Assembly: GCF_022201045.2 (NCBI RefSeq)
Contig: NC_068560.1
Span: forward strand, 31,141,501-31,205,500
Source: Citrus sinensis
Taxonomy: Eukaryota > Streptophyta > Magnoliopsida > Sapindales > Rutaceae
DNA length: 64,000 nucleotides
Direction: 5' to 3'
Notes under the pieces: model-generated
Databases searched by the model: none
What the model was told of the DNA's origin: nothing
Seen by the model: the letters and a program-made list of their open reading frames with translations, nothing else
Shown here: piece after piece, positions 38,511-50,272 of the stretch
Layout of the letters: each line of letters begins with the position of its first letter
Numbering within the stretch: position 1 is the stretch's first letter
Program-made: the position numbers and the translations under genes

Positions 38511-41500
38511 ATGGTTGAGAACACTAACAAGAAGCAAAAGAAAGGCTCAATCAGCGAAGGAGACGTCTCCTCTCTCTTACAAAGGTTCTTTCTCTCTCTC
38601 TCTCTCTTCTTCTTTTAATTAAATTTGTGTTTTATTTTTTATTTAGGTGTTTGTAATGTAACATGATTTTGGTGTTTGTTACCGAGCAGGTACACAGCAA
38701 ATACGGTGCTGGCATTGCTACAAGAAGTAGCTCAATTTCCGGATGTGAAGCTTGATTGGAATGCGTTGGTGAAGAAGACTTCAACTGGGATTTCTAATGC
38801 CAGAGAATACCAGATGCTTTGGAGACATTTGGCTTATCGGAACACCTTGTTTGATAAATTGGAAGACAACGCCCAACCTTTGGTAAACATTTTTCAACTC
38901 CCCTTTCCCGGACGCTGCCTTTGGTCTGTTTTGTGTGTAACAGAGGCGTGTTATTTGGTTTGCGTGAATCAGGTTGGCTTTAGGAATTTCTAGGTGGTGA
39001 TATATGATTTTTAAGGAAAGAATGTCACTACAGTGTACTCAGAGTGTGATACTTCTGGCTGCTATCAGTTTTCAAGTTATCTAGGCTGTTTGTGAAATGT
39101 GAATTTATTCTTCATTGACCAAAAACTGTTGAATGTTCACATTGGTGTTGCTGGCTAGGCTACACTGATCGTCTTCAATAGAAATGATCCAGGTTTATGT
39201 TGATAATTTGCTTGCTTTCTTGGTAAAACAATTGTTGCGAGCCTCTCGTGTTATTTTGTGCTTTGGAATCAACCCATGACTGTGAGTTGCTGAGGGTAGA
39301 GAATCTTAACAGACGCATGCATGCATATATAGATTCACATCAACTAATATGACCAGGAAGGAACTTGAGGAAAAAAGAAAATGACCGAATAACATAAATG
39401 TCTGCTGAGTAGAGACCAAATTATTTCACTACATTGGCACATCGAGTTATTAACTTCTTGAACATTTTTGTCTTGTTGAAGCAGTTATTGTCTTTTCTTC
39501 TACATTTTATTGATTTGCATTGTAAAGCGCATAGGTTCAATGGTCTATAAAGCTTTCTTTTGTAGTTTGGTAAACTAGGGCATTCATATCTTGATTCTCG
39601 CTGACATCCTTGCTAATCCTACACAGGTCATGGTCATTTATGTTGTCTATAATGAACTTTTTCATATGCAGGATGATGATAGTGACTTGGAATATGAATT
39701 GGAGGCATTCCCAGAAGTTAGCAGTGAAGCATCAACTGAGGCTGCTGCATGTGTAAAAGTACAATAAATTTTTCTGAATTTACTCTAGTAATTTTCCAAT
39801 TTTTAAATTGAATGTTTTCTCTTTATATAGATACTAAGTAGCTTTGTGAAAGATCACTATTTCACTTTCCTGTTCTTTTCATGATTTGAATATATAGTAG
39901 GAGAAGTTGTGAATTGGAAGACTGTCTCAGTTTTCATCCATATAGATGACATGTTTGTGGGACCTTACTGATATTTGATCCTCAGACATGGGCTTTTGGT
40001 TGAAATAACAAGTGATGAGTACAAAATGTGTTAGGTGGTTCTGTATGTGATACAGATGAAAGATTCTGGTAAAGAAATTGGGTCACATAATATCTCATGT
40101 GCCTGGGCCATTCTACTAAAACTTCAGTAGAGTTGTGATATGATCTTCTAAAGAAGGAAAAAGAAACGCAATCAAAATGTTTTCATTGGTTATTGGTGAC
40201 TGTTGGATGGTTGCATTTTATTAGTTAAGGTGTAGCCTTGCCCGTAGACATTGTCAATATCCATTCATTTAAGTGGATTCTGAACTTTGAACATTTTATT
40301 GTCAAGAAGGCATAACTTAAAATAAGTTTTGATCGTTAGACTCTTTCTCTGCTTGTCCTGTCATGCTTTACAGAACAAATTGTTATGTGTTTGAACTGAT
40401 TTCAAAATGAAATTATAGTGCTTAAATTTATTGTTTATCATACTAATTGATGGTTCTCTTAGTCCAGTTAATCATTTTATGGGGTTGTTCTTTTGGCCAG
40501 GTACTGATTGCTTCTGGCCTGCCAAGTGATTCCAGTCTCCCTAATAGCTCGATGGTTGAGGCCCCATTGACTATAAATATTCCCAATGGCCAGTCACTCA
40601 GAGCTTCTACAGAAAATTCACAACCTTCTTCCTTAATGCAAGGGATGAATATCACAGTTCCAGTTGCTGTTCAGAAAGTGCCGTTACCTGCACCAACTCC
40701 TGAAGTATTGGATGCAAATGGATTAATAGGTGGCAGCATGCCTCCTCGAAAGAAAAGAAAACCATGGACTGCAGAAGAGGATTTAGAGCTGATTTCTGCC
40801 GTGCAGAAATGTGGTGAAGGGAATTGGGCAAATATCCTAAGAGGAGACTTCAAGTGGGATAGAACTGCTTCACAGTTATCTCAGGTTATTTTTATCACCT
40901 TTTATTGTTAAATTTGTAGCTGTTACCAATTTTTGATATATGACTCACCATTATTCATTTAGTCTCTCCTATGAAGCAAATATGTAGAATGATATGAGAT
41001 ATATGATGCTTGGTTATAACAGGTGTTTTCTTTACTATTTTCCCTTTCCTCAATTGACAAGCAAGCAGATGGGGACATTTCGCTGGGTCATATTTCAAGG
41101 GTGTATAGTATTGTCTAACCAATTGATTGTTGGGACTTCACCTGTAACCGTGTTCTTTTTTTGACAATTGACAACATGCAGTGTGGTCAAAGTGTTGATG
41201 AGTGGACAGGTGATTGCTTTGTCTGGGTAATGCCTCTAGGTTTCTCGGCCGATCAGTTGGATGTGTCATTTATTACATGGGCCACAAAGCAATCTAACTT
41301 CAGTTTCACATTTGCGATGATGCCTGCTAATCAATATAAAAGTAGTTACCAGTAAATTGCATGGTCTTACAATCATGTTATATATAGTCATTCTGTGCTG
41401 ACTTTAAACAGCATACATATATTATATCTGTAGGTATTTCCCATCTTATTTGAAATATCTAAGTTGCTAGAAATGTCAGTTAGGGTGTTTTTAAGGTTAG

Positions 41501-43210
41501 TGGACATCTTTCTTGCCTTTTGTAAGCTTAACTTTTTCATGATGATTCTGTTTAAATTAAAGTTTTCAAAGTTGAACTTGATCATAGGTGCTAGGAAATT
41601 AGAACTTTTTGTTGAACTTGATTTCAACTACTGAAGCGAACACTTTTTGGCTTTTGACAAGCTTGATTTACATTTTGAACTTGTATTGATGGTAAAGCCA
41701 TTACAATATAATTACTAACAGCTATCCGTTGTCATCTAGTCCGGTCAGGATGTCTGGGTTTACCCAGTTTTCCCGGGTTCAAATCCCGGCAACGGAAATT
41801 TTTATTTTGTTATTAATATTTTTCTCATGGTGACTTCATTGAAATAAAACAAAATAATGTTTTTATCTGGCAGGATTCTTGTCTTGCTGTGTGTTCTACT
41901 AATTATTACAATCTTATTCCAATGTCTGCAGAGGTGGAATATCCTTAGGAAGAAACATGGCAACGTGATTTTGGGATCCAATTCATCTGGCTCACAACTT
42001 TCTGAGGCACAGCTGGCAGCTCGTCACGCAATGTCCCTGGCCCTTGATATGCCAGTTAAAAACATAACAGCATCTTGTACAAATACTACTGGTGATTCTC
42101 TTCTTCTCATCAAACTGAACTTATGAATTTAAAACCTTGTGATGACTTTGTTTTGGAACCTTTTATTTTTATTGTTGGCTCCAAATTTTGTTTCAATTAT
42201 GCTTAATCCATCTTAAGATTTGTTAATTTTGTGTATTTTTTGAACGATTTTTCCATCAATTTGGAACAGCTGGGACAACTTCAAGTGCTACAATGAATAA
42301 CCCCGTGCCTTCCACTGCAAATGCTGAAGCTTCTTCAGTGGCCAACCAATCAAAATTATCTCCTGTGGGATCACCTGGTTCTGCAGTAAAATCTCGAGTA
42401 CCCTTGAAGAAAATGCCAGCAAAGTCAAATTTCGGTGCGGATTCAAGCATAAGAGCTGCAGCAGTTGCTGCTGGAGCTCGAATTGTAACCCCATCGGATG
42501 CCGCATCACTGCTCAAAGTTGCTCAGGCAAAGAAGGCAATCCATATTATGCCCTCTGGTGTTTCCTCAATCAAATCTCCCAGTGCAGGTAGTGCCTCTGT
42601 GCATTTGGAGGCTTCTCCCACTACACGCTATGTTCGGCCGAGCCTGCCTGTTGTACCATCCTCAAGCAGTCCTGCTGTCACATCTAGTGCCTCACATCCT
42701 GGTTTGGTCAAAGCTGCCTTACCAAAAGTGCAGCATAATACATCCTGTGAGCAGACTAATGCAGTAGTCTCTGTTCCAGGCACTGAACTTCAACTAAAGC
42801 CAGAGGTGAAGGCTGGAGAAGAGATCAAAGTTTCTGGTGGCAGTGTCTCAGGAAATGAACCAAGCAAGGAAATTCAATTAGATTTGCCAAAACTAGATGC
42901 AGAATTTAAAAATCAAGCAGCAGTTGCAGAATTTGAAAATCAAGCAGCAGTTGCAGAGAATCCTGATTCCTCTTCGAATATGGAGATTGTTGAGAATGGC
43001 CAGGTGCAGAGTAATGGCAACCAGCCTGAAGGTAATGGGAATCAAAACGGCAATGATGATAAGATGGTGGATTCACCAGTTGCAAATGGTGAAAATCAAG
43101 CTGCTGTTAAACAGAAAAATAGTGGGCTGCCTCAAAGCTCTAATAATGAAGAGGCAGAATTACCAACCCTGGTGATCGACAAATGCAGCAGCAAAAATCT
43201 GGAGGTTTGA
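38511..43210 (+). CDS. Single MYB/SANT-domain (homeodomain-like) nuclear protein
   Basis: Six exons (38511-38584, 38690-38882, 39672-39758, 40501-40884, 41932-42091, 42270-43210) total 1839 nt (612 aa). The N terminus is basic (MVENTNKKQKKGSISEGD), followed by a conserved helical module (YTANTVLALLQEVAQ, then WNALVKKTSTGISNAREYQM). An acidic strip comes next (DDDSDLEYELEAF). A basic NLS-like PPRKKRKPW leads into one SANT/MYB repeat (about 201-254, WTAEEDLELISAVQKCGEG then WANILRGDF; the third helix is split by intron 4 and continues RWNILRKKHG). The rest is Ser/Ala/Pro-rich and disordered, with a lysine-rich stretch and a 9-residue tandem duplication. The third helix lacks the telobox consensus VDLKDKWRN, so I do not call it a telomere-binding factor. 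It corresponds, by memory, to the gene next to HYL1 in Arabidopsis (At1g09710). Molecular function is unknown, probably DNA or chromatin binding. Confidence 0.82.
41725..41796 (+). tRNA. Degenerate tRNA-Glu-like gene in intron 4 of the MYB gene (likely pseudogene)
   Basis: The acceptor stem TCCGTTG pairs with CAACGGA. The D region (TCATCTAGTCCGGTCAGGAT) and T arm (CCGGGTTCAAATCCCGG, a good B box) match plant tRNA-Glu. The anticodon arm is odd: stem TCTGG/CCAGT has a T-T mismatch at its base, and the loop is GTTTAC, six bases where seven are expected (tRNA-Glu has CTTTCAC or CTCTCAC). A one-base loss has removed a proper UUC anticodon. A T run follows the 3' end and could terminate Pol III. 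It sits on the same strand as the host gene. Confidence 0.75.
42899..42952 (+). repeat. 27-bp coding tandem duplication in the MYB gene
   Basis: Two adjacent units encode AEFKNQAAV and AEFENQAAV with one or two base differences, in the disordered C-terminal part. The frame is kept. NQAAV recurs once more downstream (ENQAAVK), suggesting older repetition. Confidence 0.85.
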
Positions 43211-43692
43211 GGTGATATGAAGGCTAGCATGTAAGAAACCAGTTGTAGGTATCTTGTGCAAGATACAGACCAATTAGTTTTGGGTTTCAATTTGTTTGTT
43301 AAATTGTGTAGTGTAAATTTAGTTCTCGAGGGAAATTATTGAAAGTAAAATGATTTCAGCTGCATCCTTGTCAATGGTGCATCTTCTCATATTAATATGC
43401 AGGCTTAATGAGATGGAACTCTGATGGAGGAACGAAACTAGCACTACGGAAGTCCAATTCCAACTGCAGTCTGAAACGGGAATTAGTAAACACAATATGT
43501 CTATATACTAGTATACTTTATTTTATAAAGTATTAAACATCGTTTTATGGGTTCACGTCCTAAAATTAAAAAGAAAACATAATCCTTTCATCATATTCTG
43601 CCTGCACACAAAGGACCTATTCTATCAGAATCAAGCACAAATTAAATAGCTTCCTTAATGGTAACGAGAGCGAAGAAAGAAAGGCCTGTATG

Positions 43693-46600
43693 CTATTGCG
43701 GGCATCTTGCCGGGGCGTGATCACTGTCTTGTCTCTGCAGTGCTGGACTCATGCAAGAGAAGAGTGATGGCTTTTGTTTCTGGCCCTGCTTCTTTAATTT
43801 CACTCCGAATAAGAAGGAATGCAATGGAATTCTTGCTCTAGTTGATGAGCTTCTCATTGGGGGGTGATGCCTTAGCTGCTCATCCAGTTTTGCCAGTGTC
43901 TTCTCAACTTCAACTCTTAGTTGCTTCACACAATCAAGGCCTGCATGCAGCTCATCAGCAATCTTCTTGTTCTCTTGCTTCATGTTCATAATTTCACCTT
44001 GAAACTTTGCAGCTTGATAATTGCTGAGTTCAGCATCTTCTGCTTTGGCACTGGCACTGGCACTTGCGTTAGCAACTCTTGATACCTCTTCTTGAATGTT
44101 GCACAGAGATGTGTATCTATCTTGCACTTCGTCTTTCAATACTTCATTATTTTCCAGCCATAATGTCAGTTCAGTTTGTATTTCTCTCAGATGTTTGTAT
44201 ATAGGCCGCGCATCTGATTTAGTATAGCGTTGCTTTGCACTTCCTTCTTGCTTCTTCTTATCCTTGAGTCTCGCCAACTCTGCTTTCAAATCCTGTACTG
44301 TACTTTGGTATTTCTGTATCTGATGAACAGACGTGCTGAACCTCAACCAGAACTCCAGGTTTTCCTCCAGCAGTTCATCAATATCTGCACGGATTTTTTC
44401 TTCTATGGGTGAAATAGTACAGTGAATTTTTACGTGCTTTACGTTCACCTTGCTTTGTTCTCTTTTAGGATACTTCTTCAAATCAATTCTTTCTCTGTAA
44501 TCGTAGATGTGTTCACTTGATGATGGAGCTGGCTGTTGACTTGAACCTAAGAATGAAAAATGAGAAACTGGGGTAGCTGTTGTTTGTGTTATGCTTTCAT
44601 GGGATTCTTCCTGTTCCTGTTCCTGATGTGACTCTGTCAAACTAGTATGAGTATCCATGGTTTCATGTAAACTTGTATGTGAAACTGTGCCCAGTTTTTG
44701 TCGTAAAGCATGAATCTCCTCATCTCTGAATGCAACAGCATTTTCCAATTCCCTTATCTGCAATGCTAATTCGATGAATCTATCACGATTTTTCTTCTCC
44801 ATCACACTCAGCTTTCTCCTCACATCCGTGTAATTATGAAGCACTGAAGTGTACTCCTCCAGTAGAATCTTTTCTCTGTCTTCTAATCCACTTGACAGCA
44901 TCCTCCAGTTTGGTGTTTCTTCTCCTTCCTCTATCCCAGGTTCATCTGGCTCGGTATCAAGGTTAATGCTTGCTGTTTCTGACATGAATTTCTTCTCATC
45001 GGGCTTGTCGCTTGGGCCTGAATCATTGTCTTCTCTTTGTGCTTTGACGGTATCATTTTCCTCTTCTTCTTTCTCGGCACCAGAAGTCAGAATGTTGTCA
45101 TCCTTTTCGTTTTTAGCATCCGAAATAGCTTTCACTTCTGGGAATAATCCTGCATTCTCAACATCCTCTTCTATCTTCCCACTTTGTAATTTCTCGGATA
45201 AATAGTCGGCACTACTAGTTGCTTCAACAAAATGTGTTAGGAGGTTGTTGCTTTGATCATCAATGCTTCGGTTCAGACTTTTAATTCTGTGCAGTTCCTC
45301 CTCCACTGCTGTTAACCTCTTTTTCATACCATCTGAATCCGCAATCAAAGATTCTTTTTCTCCTTCCAGCCTACTAATGTGTCCCTCTAGCTGATCTGTT
45401 TCTGATCTCAACGTCTTCACCAAAGCCGTTTGTGAAGAGACGGCAGACTCCAGATTAACAACTTTATCCACAAGCTCATCAATTTTCTCAACCAGTTGTG
45501 TCACAGCGAGAGACTCGTTTGAATCAACTGCAACCTGATCCTCAATCTTTTTACTTGACAGTTCAACATCGCTTTTCCCTTGTGGGGCTAAATCTGCTTT
45601 CAATTCTGAACCTGCAGTTGTCTTATTCTCATTTTCCTCCCAGGGTTGTTCTTGCTCTCGCTCATCTGTTTGGTTGACAATAAACCGATTTCTGAGCTTT
45701 ATAAACTTCTCATGAGCCTCTATAATCCTTTGTTGTTCTGTTTTTGCCTCTTCAAGTGACTGCTCCTGTTTTTCTTGCAACTTACTCAACGTGTCTTGGC
45801 ACGACTTTACAGCAGTGGCTGCGATCAAAGTTCTAGCTTCATTGTCATCTATAACGGTGCCAATACCGAACTCATCCTGTAAGTTACAAACTTTGGCTTG
45901 CATTTCAGTTATCTGGTCCTCAATCTCCCAATACTTTTCATATCCGCGTTCATACGAACTCTTGGCAAACTCTTTTTCAGTTTGCAAGCCCAAGATTCCT
46001 TTCTGCAGCTTATCAATTTCTTCTAGTGCCTCCTCTTTGTTCAAGCCTGATTTTAGTGACACAGCAGCAGCAGCAGCTTTAGCAGAGCTTGAATTTCCCT
46101 TTAAGCCCTTCTTAGCCATTCTCAAAAAAGGGGTCATGAAATCTTTCTTTGGAATGGCGGGTACATTTGGTATGTTCGCATTAGGCTTAAATGCTGCTTT
46201 ATTTGAAGGCGATGATACACCTTGATTCTCTTCATCTTCTGCATCCATTGCAAACTGAACTTGTTCCGGAAAAACAGTAGCAATGGTTCGGTTGGCGCTC
46301 TGCAGCTCTTTGGACAAGTGATCATATCTTTCTGCTAATGCTCTATATGATCTGTATGAGTCTTCCACGAAGTTTATCAGTTCCGGTCGCTTCCTGTAAT
46401 ACATTTCAGCCCTTTGGGCGAATGAGTCTCCATCATCATCGATGATTTTTAGCATCTCCCCAACCTTTTCCTCCATATCTGTCATTTAATTTCACCGAAA
46501 ATTTTACATTTCTAATTAGTCACTAATTCCTAACAATATATACAGAAACGTGTTGTATCTTAATTCAATTTCAATAGATCTTCAAATTAGTGTTTCTAGT

Positions 46601-46978
46601 TTTCTGTACGGCTGCATGTATCATCACAGAATTTCGTTCTTCTACAAGCTAATTAAATTAAATCACAATGGGCAAGAATACACAATCATTCATCCTAATT
46701 CTTTTACAATATTTGTTTGATTGAAATTGTTATTAACGTGAAGGTAGTCACATGATCGCATCCTGTTGATGAGTAAAGAAATGGTGAAAAAACATAACCC
46801 CCCCCCCCCCCCCCCCCCCCACCAAAAGAAAAAGAAAAAAGGTATTTAATTTAAGAAGCATATCAATATTATGAATGCACATACCTTGAAGGTTTGTTTC
46901 GAGCCATTTGGACTGTTTTGTTCTGATATGGCTAGCCCACCACCATGAGTAGGCATTGCTTGCTGCTCTCTGCAACAT
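43693..46978 (-). CDS. NETWORKED 2-type (KIP1-like) NAB-domain coiled-coil protein
   Basis: NET proteins bind F-actin through the N-terminal NAB domain and link it to membranes; NET2 members act mainly in pollen. The two exons are 46978-46885 (MLQRAASNAYSWWWASHIR...) and 46478-43693, joining G|AT to give LQDMEEKV in frame, for 2880 nt (959 aa). The NAB domain (about 8-90) has SWWWASHIRTKQSKWLE, YYRKRPELINFVEDSYRSYR and LAERYDHLS. Long coiled-coil segments follow (EKEFAKSSYERGYEKYWEIE, LEGEKESLIADSDGMKKRL, ELALQIRELENAV), separated by acidic linkers. The conserved C-terminal part has REIQTELTLWLENNEVLKDE and ends with a basic PSLFSCMSPALQR segment. The short first exon carrying half the NAB domain is typical of the family. 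A 23-base C tract lies in the intron. A gene of this family follows HYL1 and the MYB gene in Arabidopsis (At1g09720, from memory). Confidence 0.92.
46798..46820. repeat. Homopolymer C tract (23 C) in the NET2-type intron
   Basis: A pure C run on the plus strand is a G run in the minus-strand transcript. It lies within the single intron (46479-46884) and is followed by ACCAAAA, the same flank as the tract at 2209-2235. G-rich RNA could fold into a quadruplex and affect splicing. Confidence 0.9.
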
Positions 46979-48057
46979 TACTAATGTGTTTATTCTCTAT
47001 TAATTCTCATTCACTACACAATCATGCATGCATTGCGATGTCCCAATGGCATTCCCCTGAAGATGAAGGATTTGGAAGAATTAAAAAAAAAAAAAAGAAA
47101 AAGAATTTTGTGACAAGACAAACACAGCCTTGTAAGAATGTGATCAAATATGGAGGGGAGGACACTTCGCCACAATTAGCTGTAAAATCCTTTGACAAGC
47201 TCAATTATTATAGTAAGTCTCTTCAAAAACTCTGTCCGCGTGGCATTTCCATTTGTTTTGACAGCTTTTTCAGTTATTTATTCTGGTATCATTTTCACTC
47301 ATTTAAGTGCCCCGCAACCCAACCGAATCCAAATCCAAAAACCATGGATAAGTACCGACTTTTTTTTTTTTTTTTTTTTTTACATGGATAGCTGTTATGA
47401 CTAGAATTAACGGGCTTCCTTAATTTTTACATACCCCTACCAACTCCTTTCAGTTGTAAACAGTTGTCTTTAATTGGATGAATTGAATTGAATGGTCTGC
47501 AAATTTTTAATAATCAAAATGAATGATTAGAAATTATTGCCATACTTTTAAGTTGTCAATTAAGTGCGTTGTGTGATTTAAGTAAACGGTTCTTTTATAA
47601 TTCTGTAATCTTAGAAACAGGGATCATATTATGGTACCGGGTGAGTATTCAATATGTACAATGGATATACCGTACACTTCTGGATAAAATGTGACGGTCC
47701 ACAAAATAATGGAATAAAAACAAAAAGAAGATTTAGTCCTGCAATAAAATTTAAATTATTATTAGAATATTGTTTTGGTGCGTTTGATGTGAGTGACGCC
47801 TTGCAAAACTAAAAACCTTTACGCCATGAAGAAAGATAGAGACACAGAACTGAGAGAGTTTTGTCATGAAACATTTATTTACATAATATTGGCAATTATT
47901 TACAATAACGAGATGAAGCTTTAAACAGCTTCCGTATTTACAGTCATATATACAACAAAGAATTGAAATCACAGCTTTTGGATCCTTTTCTAATACTTTT
48001 ACTTCGATCTCATTCCATCTTCTACCCAAATTCAACGACGCATCATACATCACACAG
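46979..48057. other. NET2-type upstream region and distal 3' flank of the next gene
   Basis: This holds the probable promoter/5' UTR of the NET2-type gene (46979 to about 47400) and T/A homopolymers near 47080 and 47360. Sequence at 47870-48057 may be 3' UTR of the minus-strand gene that follows. No coding exon is recognised; short frames here lack family signatures. Confidence 0.5.
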
Positions 48058-48297
48058 TTATCTCTGGCATGGCGAGAAGAAGACAGCAGGCACCCGTAAA
48101 GCTTCCTCCACAGATCTTTTCAGAGGAAGCAAAAAATGTACGTTAGTCCCATTACTGAGACTGCCATCAAACCCTTCAAGCATTGCCATTTCTAAGTCCT
48201 CGTACACTACTACTAGCTGCGAACCAGCATTAGGTTCAAGTGGTAACAGTATACTCAGAGCGGCTAATCTCTTTTTTCTTTTCTTTTTTCTCCCCCT
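48058..48297 (-). other. Unassigned open frame with coding character, downstream of the 170-aa gene
   Basis: Reading leftwards from 48297, one frame is open for about 79 codons to a TAA at 48058-48060. After a Lys/Arg run from purine-rich DNA it reads LAALSILLPLEPNAG, QLVVVYEDLEMAMLEGFDG, and VHFLLPLKRSVEEALRVPA. It looks protein-like in composition and not like a chance frame. It lies just beyond the stop of the 170-aa gene (48427), so it could be an alternative 3' exon, a second small gene or a relic inside the 3' UTR. No family is recognised. There is no good acceptor immediately upstream. Confidence 0.3.
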
Positions 48298-48426
48298 CTA
48301 ACTTGTATCTTCTATTAAATATTTACACATTATTTATCCATTTTCAAACACCAGAACAAATTTCCCAGAAATATTAAACAGCGGCCACCATGCAGACTTG
48401 TATGCAACCATCAGCAGTCAGCAGCA

Positions 48427-50272
48427 TTAGTTATTCTGGAGGGAAGAGAGCCATTGCTCCATATACTTCTTGCTCTCTGCACATTGAAGAGAAAAGCAGA
48501 GAACAAATCAGCATAAAAAATACTGGATGAAAAATCAAGACTGTACGGTATTAGCCAAAAAAATAGATGCGTATACTTGCGGCAAAGGCCGCGTATAAGA
48601 AGCTATTGTATTATTACAAGAACTTCAAGGTCAGAGAAAAGAAAGAAAAACAATAACTTAGCTAGAGCAAAGCTAGGACAGTATGCATGATGGTAGTTTG
48701 GTTGAGATGGCTGAACGGGCTAAAAGTCCATCATATCTTGTAATCGGTAATTAATCAACTAGAAGATATGGAAAAAGGAAACACCAAACATATTGTTTGT
48801 AAGAAACCTTTTTCTTTTAATCTTCTTTACTAGAACTCAGGTGACCACCAGTATAAGCATTCAAGGCTAGGCCAGCTATGCCAAGGGGGCTATTGGTAAG
48901 TAACCTTTGTTATTAAACAGTTCAATATATATGTACCCCTTTTCCATAAGTTGGGAAGAATAATCATGCACGAGAAGTATATAAATACTCAATAGACATA
49001 GATAATGAGACAGAAGGGCAACATGAGATACTGCAATCTTAAGATTTGAAAACTTGACAGATGTTCGACCCTAATCTTTCTAGTATATGCTAAGCATTTT
49101 GACAGCTTATAGATCATTTCCACAGTTACAAAAAACATTAGTATTGCTCTAAAGGTTATATTATTGGATGCTAATGGGGTTCCCAAAACCAGGACTGAAA
49201 GCAACAACCAGATATTGGTGATGAACCTTCCTGGTCAACAACCCGTCAAAACTTAATCTGATATAATCATATATTCAAGTTTTACCAATAAATGATCTGG
49301 AACTATATTTTTATACCCTGTCCAAATGTTTTAATCCATTTTCTGCAAAATGTAGCTGAATAGAAAAAGAACACTTCTATCATCATTGTTGATGGTTAAA
49401 ATGGTTGAAGGCTACTGTCAAGCAAACAAATTTCTGTACAACTGACAGATGATAGCTAAAATCTAAGTTCCAGCTGTGTATTCTGCAGAAAATCAAAGCC
49501 GAAGACTACATGACCATGTTTTGGTAACTGTAATTAGCATTTTCAGAAGCAATATGCAACGTACTTAATGACCATGTGAAGAACAGTCGAACTTCCCGGA
49601 TTAAAAGGTTGATGTTCGGAGAACTAATGCAACAAGAAAGGAAATGCAAAAGCACATTTCAACTAGTCCATTGAAGTTCTAGATTTCACATCCCATTCAA
49701 CAATTTGGTAATCCATGTGCAATTTAAGGTAAAATAATTTTGACCAAGAAATAAAATAGAAATCTGTAATAAAGTTAGTAAAGTTAAAGGGTGAAGAAAT
49801 AACTCTTACCATCAGAGTAATTATCAGGGATATTCACAATAGCACCCAAAAAATTTTTTGTCGTGCCCTCCACCAAGTCATCTTGAACATGCCCGTAGCA
49901 TGGAACCAACACAGCAAAACTATTGTCCGCATCATCATCACTCTGGAATCCAGGTCCATGAGGCTCCAACCATCCAACTGAATAATCTGAATCATCGGAC
50001 TCAGACCCCGAAACACATCCACCATCGGATGGCACGAGAACAACATCATATTCCCTATCAATTTTCCTCTCTTCCCGACTTTGCCATTTCCTTTTGACCT
50101 TCCTAGAAGAAGAGGCCACATTAGCCCTCCCAACTAAAGGAAACTTCAGATTATCTAATTCCCACAATCCTGAATCTGATGAAGAGTTTAAAGAAGACCC
50201 ATTAGAGATTTTAGGCTCCTGATGCTTTCCACTCCTCAGCCACCATGAAAGATTTGTAAATGCCAAAGCCAT
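48427..50272 (-). CDS. Uncharacterised plant protein, 170 aa, acidic
   Basis: Exon 1 is 50272-49810 and exon 2 is 48476-48427; they join G|AG in frame for 513 nt. The protein starts MALAFTNLSWWLRSGKHQEP and continues with GLWELDNLKFPL, a basic patch SSRKVKRKWQSREERKIDR, EYDVVLVPSDGGCVSGSESD, then DDSDYSVGWLEPHGPGF and a central acidic part (QSDDDADNSFAVLVPCYG). It ends with a short helical tail ESKKYMEQWLSSLQNN. I recognise the pattern as that of a conserved plant family without assigned function; no domain, signal peptide or membrane segment is visible. An intron in the 5' UTR is likely (donor near 51279, acceptor near 50307), placing the transcription start near 51370, about 50 bases from the Mutator-like element at 51419. 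Confidence 0.72.

Noticed and set aside
41161-41355. 64-codon frame inside intron 4 of the MYB gene
   Set aside because: The exons on both sides join in frame without it, and it has no recognisable similarity or splice context.
38511-43210. MYB gene as a telomere-repeat-binding (TRF/TRB-like) factor
   Set aside because: The third helix reads LSQRWNILRKK and lacks the telobox VDLKDKWRN pattern.
44849-46225. Plus-strand frames of 118 and 144 codons
   Set aside because: They are antisense shadows of the NET2-type coding exon.
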